From Cytophagales bacterium (GTDB lineage: Bacteria; Bacteroidota; Bacteroidia; Cytophagales; Cyclobacteriaceae), in the NCBI GenBank assembly GCA_020063545.1, contig JAGUUF010000281.1, positions 1-9,970 of the forward strand: a stretch of 9,970 nt of DNA. Reading direction: 5' to 3'. Below the pieces are notes generated by a model that was given only the letters and a program-made list of their open reading frames with translations, was not told the DNA's origin and searched no databases. The translations under genes and the position numbers were made by a program. Shown one piece after another: positions 7,891-9,970 of the stretch (the first letter of the stretch is position 1; each line of letters opens with the position of its first letter).

Positions 7891-8421
7891 ATGGATGCCG
7901 ATAAACATTTTGTAGTTGGAATTTTCGAAGACGAAGACGTGCTGCTGGATGCGATCCGAAAGGTTCGTTCCAGCGGGGTAAAAATCCAGGAAGTGTACTC
8001 GCCATTCCCGGTGCACGGCATTGACGAAGCCCTTGGCTATAAACGCACCCGCCTTCCGATTGCCGCCTTCCTCTTCGGCATGACTGGAACCATCCTTGCC
8101 CTGGTTATGCAAATCTGGATGCTCGGTTACGATTGGCCCATGATTATCGGGGGAAAGAATTTTGCATCGCTGCCGCCCTTTATACCGGTAACCTTCGAAC
8201 TCACCGTGTTGCTTTCGGCCCTCGGTATGGTGGGCACCTTTATGATCGTTAGCGATATGAAGCCCTACAAATGGCCGCGTCAGTTCGACATCCGCAGCAC
8301 CGATGACAAGCATGTAATGGCCATAGACCTGGCGATGAATGCAGCAAAAAGCAAAGACGAACTGAAGCGAATTTTGAAAGACAGCGGAGCATCAGAAGTA
8401 AATGAAAAGAGTTTTGAGTAA
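7891..8421 (+). CDS. actD: Alternative complex III subunit ActD (DUF3341 family)
   Basis: A 176-residue protein matching the DUF3341 / ActD family in layout: a soluble N-terminal domain of about 50 residues that begins VVGIFEDEDVLLDAI and contains YSPFPVHGID (36-45), two TM helices at about 55-78 and 97-121, and a charged cytoplasmic tail of about 55 residues. ActD is a structural/accessory subunit packed against the membrane module of ACIII; it has no cofactor motif here and none is expected. The TM helices are joined by a loop with GGKNFASLPPF. The start at 7891 is only two bases after the actC stop, so translational coupling is likely, and its end adjoins or overlaps actE. The YSPFPVHG segment and the position between actC and actE make the assignment strong even without a search. 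Confidence 0.93.
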   Translation: MDADKHFVVGIFEDEDVLLDAIRKVRSSGVKIQEVYSPFPVHGIDEALGYKRTRLPIAAFLFGMTGTILALVMQIWMLGYDWPMIIGGKNFASLPPFIPVTFELTVLLSALGMVGTFMIVSDMKPYKWPRQFDIRSTDDKHVMAIDLAMNAAKSKDELKRILKDSGASEVNEKSFE

Positions 8422-8422
8422 T

Positions 8423-9076
8423 ATGATGAACCTGAAAACATTACGCAACACCGCGCTTGTATTGGTTACAGCCGTTGTACTGGCGGGCTGCAAGGCCGGA
8501 GGCGATAACCCCGGGCTGGAGTATGCACCAAACATGTACCACTCGGTTGCCTATGAACCGTACAGCCAGATAACCGATGAGGATGCGGGGCGGTGGCTTA
8601 CCTCCATTGACTATGACGATGGCCACGCGGAATTTTTTAATTCCAATACACTCAACCCGCACCGCATGAACATGCGCCTGCCGGCACCCCGCACGGTAAG
8701 CCGCAACTACATGCCATACCATATCCCGAAGGACAGCCTTGAGATGGCAGCAAAAATTCCAAGCCCGCTAACCGGAGATGAGAAAGCTATTTTGGCCGAT
8801 GGAAAAGTGTTGTATGAAATTTATTGCGACCACTGCCATGGCGCCAAAGGCGAGGCAGACGGCAAGGTTGCCACCGGTGTTGTGGTTGACGGTGTTGAAC
8901 GCGGCCTGTATGCCGGTGTGGCAAACCTGAAAGGTGATGCCTACAAAGACATTACGGAAGGACATATTTTCCACGTGATTACCATGGGTAAGGGCCTGAT
9001 GATGCCACATGGTTCGCAGATTAGCCCCGAAGACCGCTGGAAAATTGCACGGTATGTGAAATCATTGCAGAAGTAA
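8423..9076 (+). CDS. actE: Alternative complex III subunit ActE, monoheme cytochrome c lipoprotein
   Basis: A monoheme class I cytochrome c lipoprotein, the second cytochrome of ACIII and a likely exit point for electrons to a soluble carrier or directly to an oxidase. With the start chosen here it has 217 residues. Features: basic n-region (LKTLRN), hydrophobic core and lipobox LAGC with C23 as the lipidated residue; a long N-terminal extension of about 100 residues without heme ligands (tyrosine- and acid-rich, ending in SRNYMPYHIP); heme site C135-D-H-C-H139; distal Met in GLMMPHG (M194 or M193). Three in-frame starts exist: 8402 (overlapping actD by 20 bases), 8423 and 8426. I chose 8423 because it lies one base after the actD stop and gives a lipoprotein signal of usual length (22 residues before Cys); 8402 would give 224 residues with a seven-residue longer n-region. 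Function is unaffected by the choice. Confidence 0.93.
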   Translation: MMNLKTLRNTALVLVTAVVLAGCKAGGDNPGLEYAPNMYHSVAYEPYSQITDEDAGRWLTSIDYDDGHAEFFNSNTLNPHRMNMRLPAPRTVSRNYMPYHIPKDSLEMAAKIPSPLTGDEKAILADGKVLYEIYCDHCHGAKGEADGKVATGVVVDGVERGLYAGVANLKGDAYKDITEGHIFHVITMGKGLMMPHGSQISPEDRWKIARYVKSLQK

Positions 9077-9096
9077 AATATTGAAACAGGTAAAAA

Positions 9097-9970
9097 ATGG
9101 GTCATACAACGATAACTGAAGAGCAATACACCTTTCAGCCGGGTACTAAAAAGCAATTACTCATTGTGCTTGCTTTTGGAGTAGTACTGCTCGCCATCGG
9201 ATTATGGGCCGCTATGGCAGGCGGACATGATGAACATGGCGGAGGGCATTCCGGTTTGAATACCGAACAACAGGTGGCAAGCATCAGCAGCGATGCTGCA
9301 GGCGAAGGCCATGGTGAACATCATGAAACAGCACCCTGGCTGAAGCGCCTGTACACTTCGTTGTGGATGAACAATGTATATTTTGTAGGCCTGGGTATCA
9401 TCGGGCTGTTTTTTGTGTGCATTCAATATGCAGCACAAGCCGGCTGGTCGGCCGGTGTAAAGCGCATCCCGCTGGCTATGGGGCATTGGCTGCCCATTGC
9501 AGGGGTGTTAACGCTGGTGCTTTGGTTTGTTACGCATCACGACATCTTCCATTGGACACACGGTTACCTCTATGATGAAGCCAATCCCGAAACCTTCGAT
9601 GAAATTATTGCCGGTAAAGCTCCTTACTTCTTCTGGCCGGGCGAAGCGGGCGGTATGCCAATCTTCTTCCTTGCCCGCATGATCATATTCTTTGGCATGT
9701 GGTACTGGTTCTTCAGCATGATCAAGAAAAACATGATGGCAGAAGACATCAACGGAGGAACTACATACTGGACAAAAAACCGCAGCATATCGGCCTGGTT
9801 CCTGGTGTTCTTTGCGGTAAGTTCTTCGGTAGCGGCTTGGGACTGGGTGATGAGCATTGATACACACTGGTTCAGCACCATGTTTGGCTGGTACGTGTTC
9901 GCCAGTTGGTGGGTAACGGGCCTGGCTTTAATTACCCTGATAGTGGTTTACCTGAAAGATGCCGGCTACC
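9097..9970 (+). CDS. actF: Alternative complex III subunit ActF, membrane subunit (3' end beyond window)
   Basis: The frame opens at ATG 9097, with AGG six bases upstream (9088-9090), and runs through 291 codons to the window edge without a stop; the family is usually well over 400 residues, so the C-terminal third is missing. ActF is the second NrfD-like membrane subunit of ACIII, paralogous to ActC and pairing with it in the membrane; it belongs to the set annotated as quinol:cytochrome c oxidoreductase quinone-binding subunit 2. Visible: hydrophilic N-terminus, TM helix at about 20-41, a loop (about 42-80) rich in histidine (H44, H47, H51, H72, H75, H76), then further hydrophobic helices, with WMNNVYFVGLGIIG (90-103), THHDIFHWTHGYL and the AWDWVMSIDTHWFSTMFGWY stretch that I recognise as typical of ActF. 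It follows actE by 20 bases and is the last gene in view. The truncation is due to the window, not a mutation. Confidence 0.95.
   Translation, partial: MGHTTITEEQYTFQPGTKKQLLIVLAFGVVLLAIGLWAAMAGGHDEHGGGHSGLNTEQQVASISSDAAGEGHGEHHETAPWLKRLYTSLWMNNVYFVGLGIIGLFFVCIQYAAQAGWSAGVKRIPLAMGHWLPIAGVLTLVLWFVTHHDIFHWTHGYLYDEANPETFDEIIAGKAPYFFWPGEAGGMPIFFLARMIIFFGMWYWFFSMIKKNMMAEDINGGTTYWTKNRSISAWFLVFFAVSSSVAAWDWVMSIDTHWFSTMFGWYVFASWWVTGLALITLIVVYLKDAGY

Noticed and set aside
7744..8313. A 189-codon minus-strand open frame across the actC-actD junction
   Set aside because: It covers two well-supported genes in antisense and shows no protein-like features of its own.
2102..9970. The possibility that the operon is a polysulfide, tetrathionate or nitrite reductase (Psr/Ttr/Nrf type) because it has NrfD-like and molybdopterin-oxidoreductase-like parts
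   Set aside because: The fused ActB without cofactor motifs, two different NrfD-like subunits, the DUF3341 protein and the two cytochromes in this order are specific to alternative complex III.
1..9970. Search by eye for CRISPR arrays, insertion sequence ends, tRNA or rRNA genes and attachment sites
   Set aside because: No regularly spaced repeats, transposase-like frames or structural RNA signatures were seen; almost all of the window is accounted for by conserved genes.

Overview
This window comes from a member of the Bacteroidota, most plausibly the Cytophagales or a near relative. Three things point there: the gene set and its order, the TTTG / TAnnTTTG promoter architecture upstream of the main operon, and the moderate GC content with weak Shine-Dalgarno sites. 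The genus assignment is inference only.

Left part (1-1894, minus strand). The window opens inside the 5' two thirds or so of a MacB/FtsX-type ABC transporter permease gene, which starts at 1235 and runs off the left edge. Behind it on the same strand is a gene for a small six-helix membrane protein of unknown function (1325-1894). A short hairpin lies just after its stop codon. A 207-bp divergent intergenic region (1895-2101) separates these genes from the main operon and carries a well-matched Bacteroidota promoter reading rightward.

Main part (2102-9970, plus strand). This is an almost complete alternative complex III (ACIII) operon in the canonical order actA-actB-actC-actD-actE-actF. ACIII is a quinol:cytochrome c / electron-carrier oxidoreductase that replaces the cytochrome bc1 complex in many Bacteroidota. 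The genes are tightly packed: gaps are 41, 28, 2, 1 and 20 bp with the starts chosen here. ActC and ActF are the NrfD-type integral membrane subunits, and quinol is oxidised at ActC. ActB carries four iron-sulfur cluster sites on a periplasmic arm beside a cofactor-less molybdopterin-oxidoreductase-like domain. ActA (six CXXCH motifs here) and ActE (one CXXCH, lipoprotein) are the c-type cytochromes that pass electrons onward. ActD is a small two-helix accessory subunit. The window ends inside actF. In related genomes cytochrome c oxidase genes usually follow, but that lies outside the window.

I found no evidence of a new system, mobile element, CRISPR array or RNA gene. The points most worth a second look are: the monoheme cytochrome domain fused to the N-terminus of ActA together with an added membrane helix; the buried Tat motif with a lipobox in ActB; the histidine-rich loop of ActF; the promoter; and the orphan membrane protein beside the operon.
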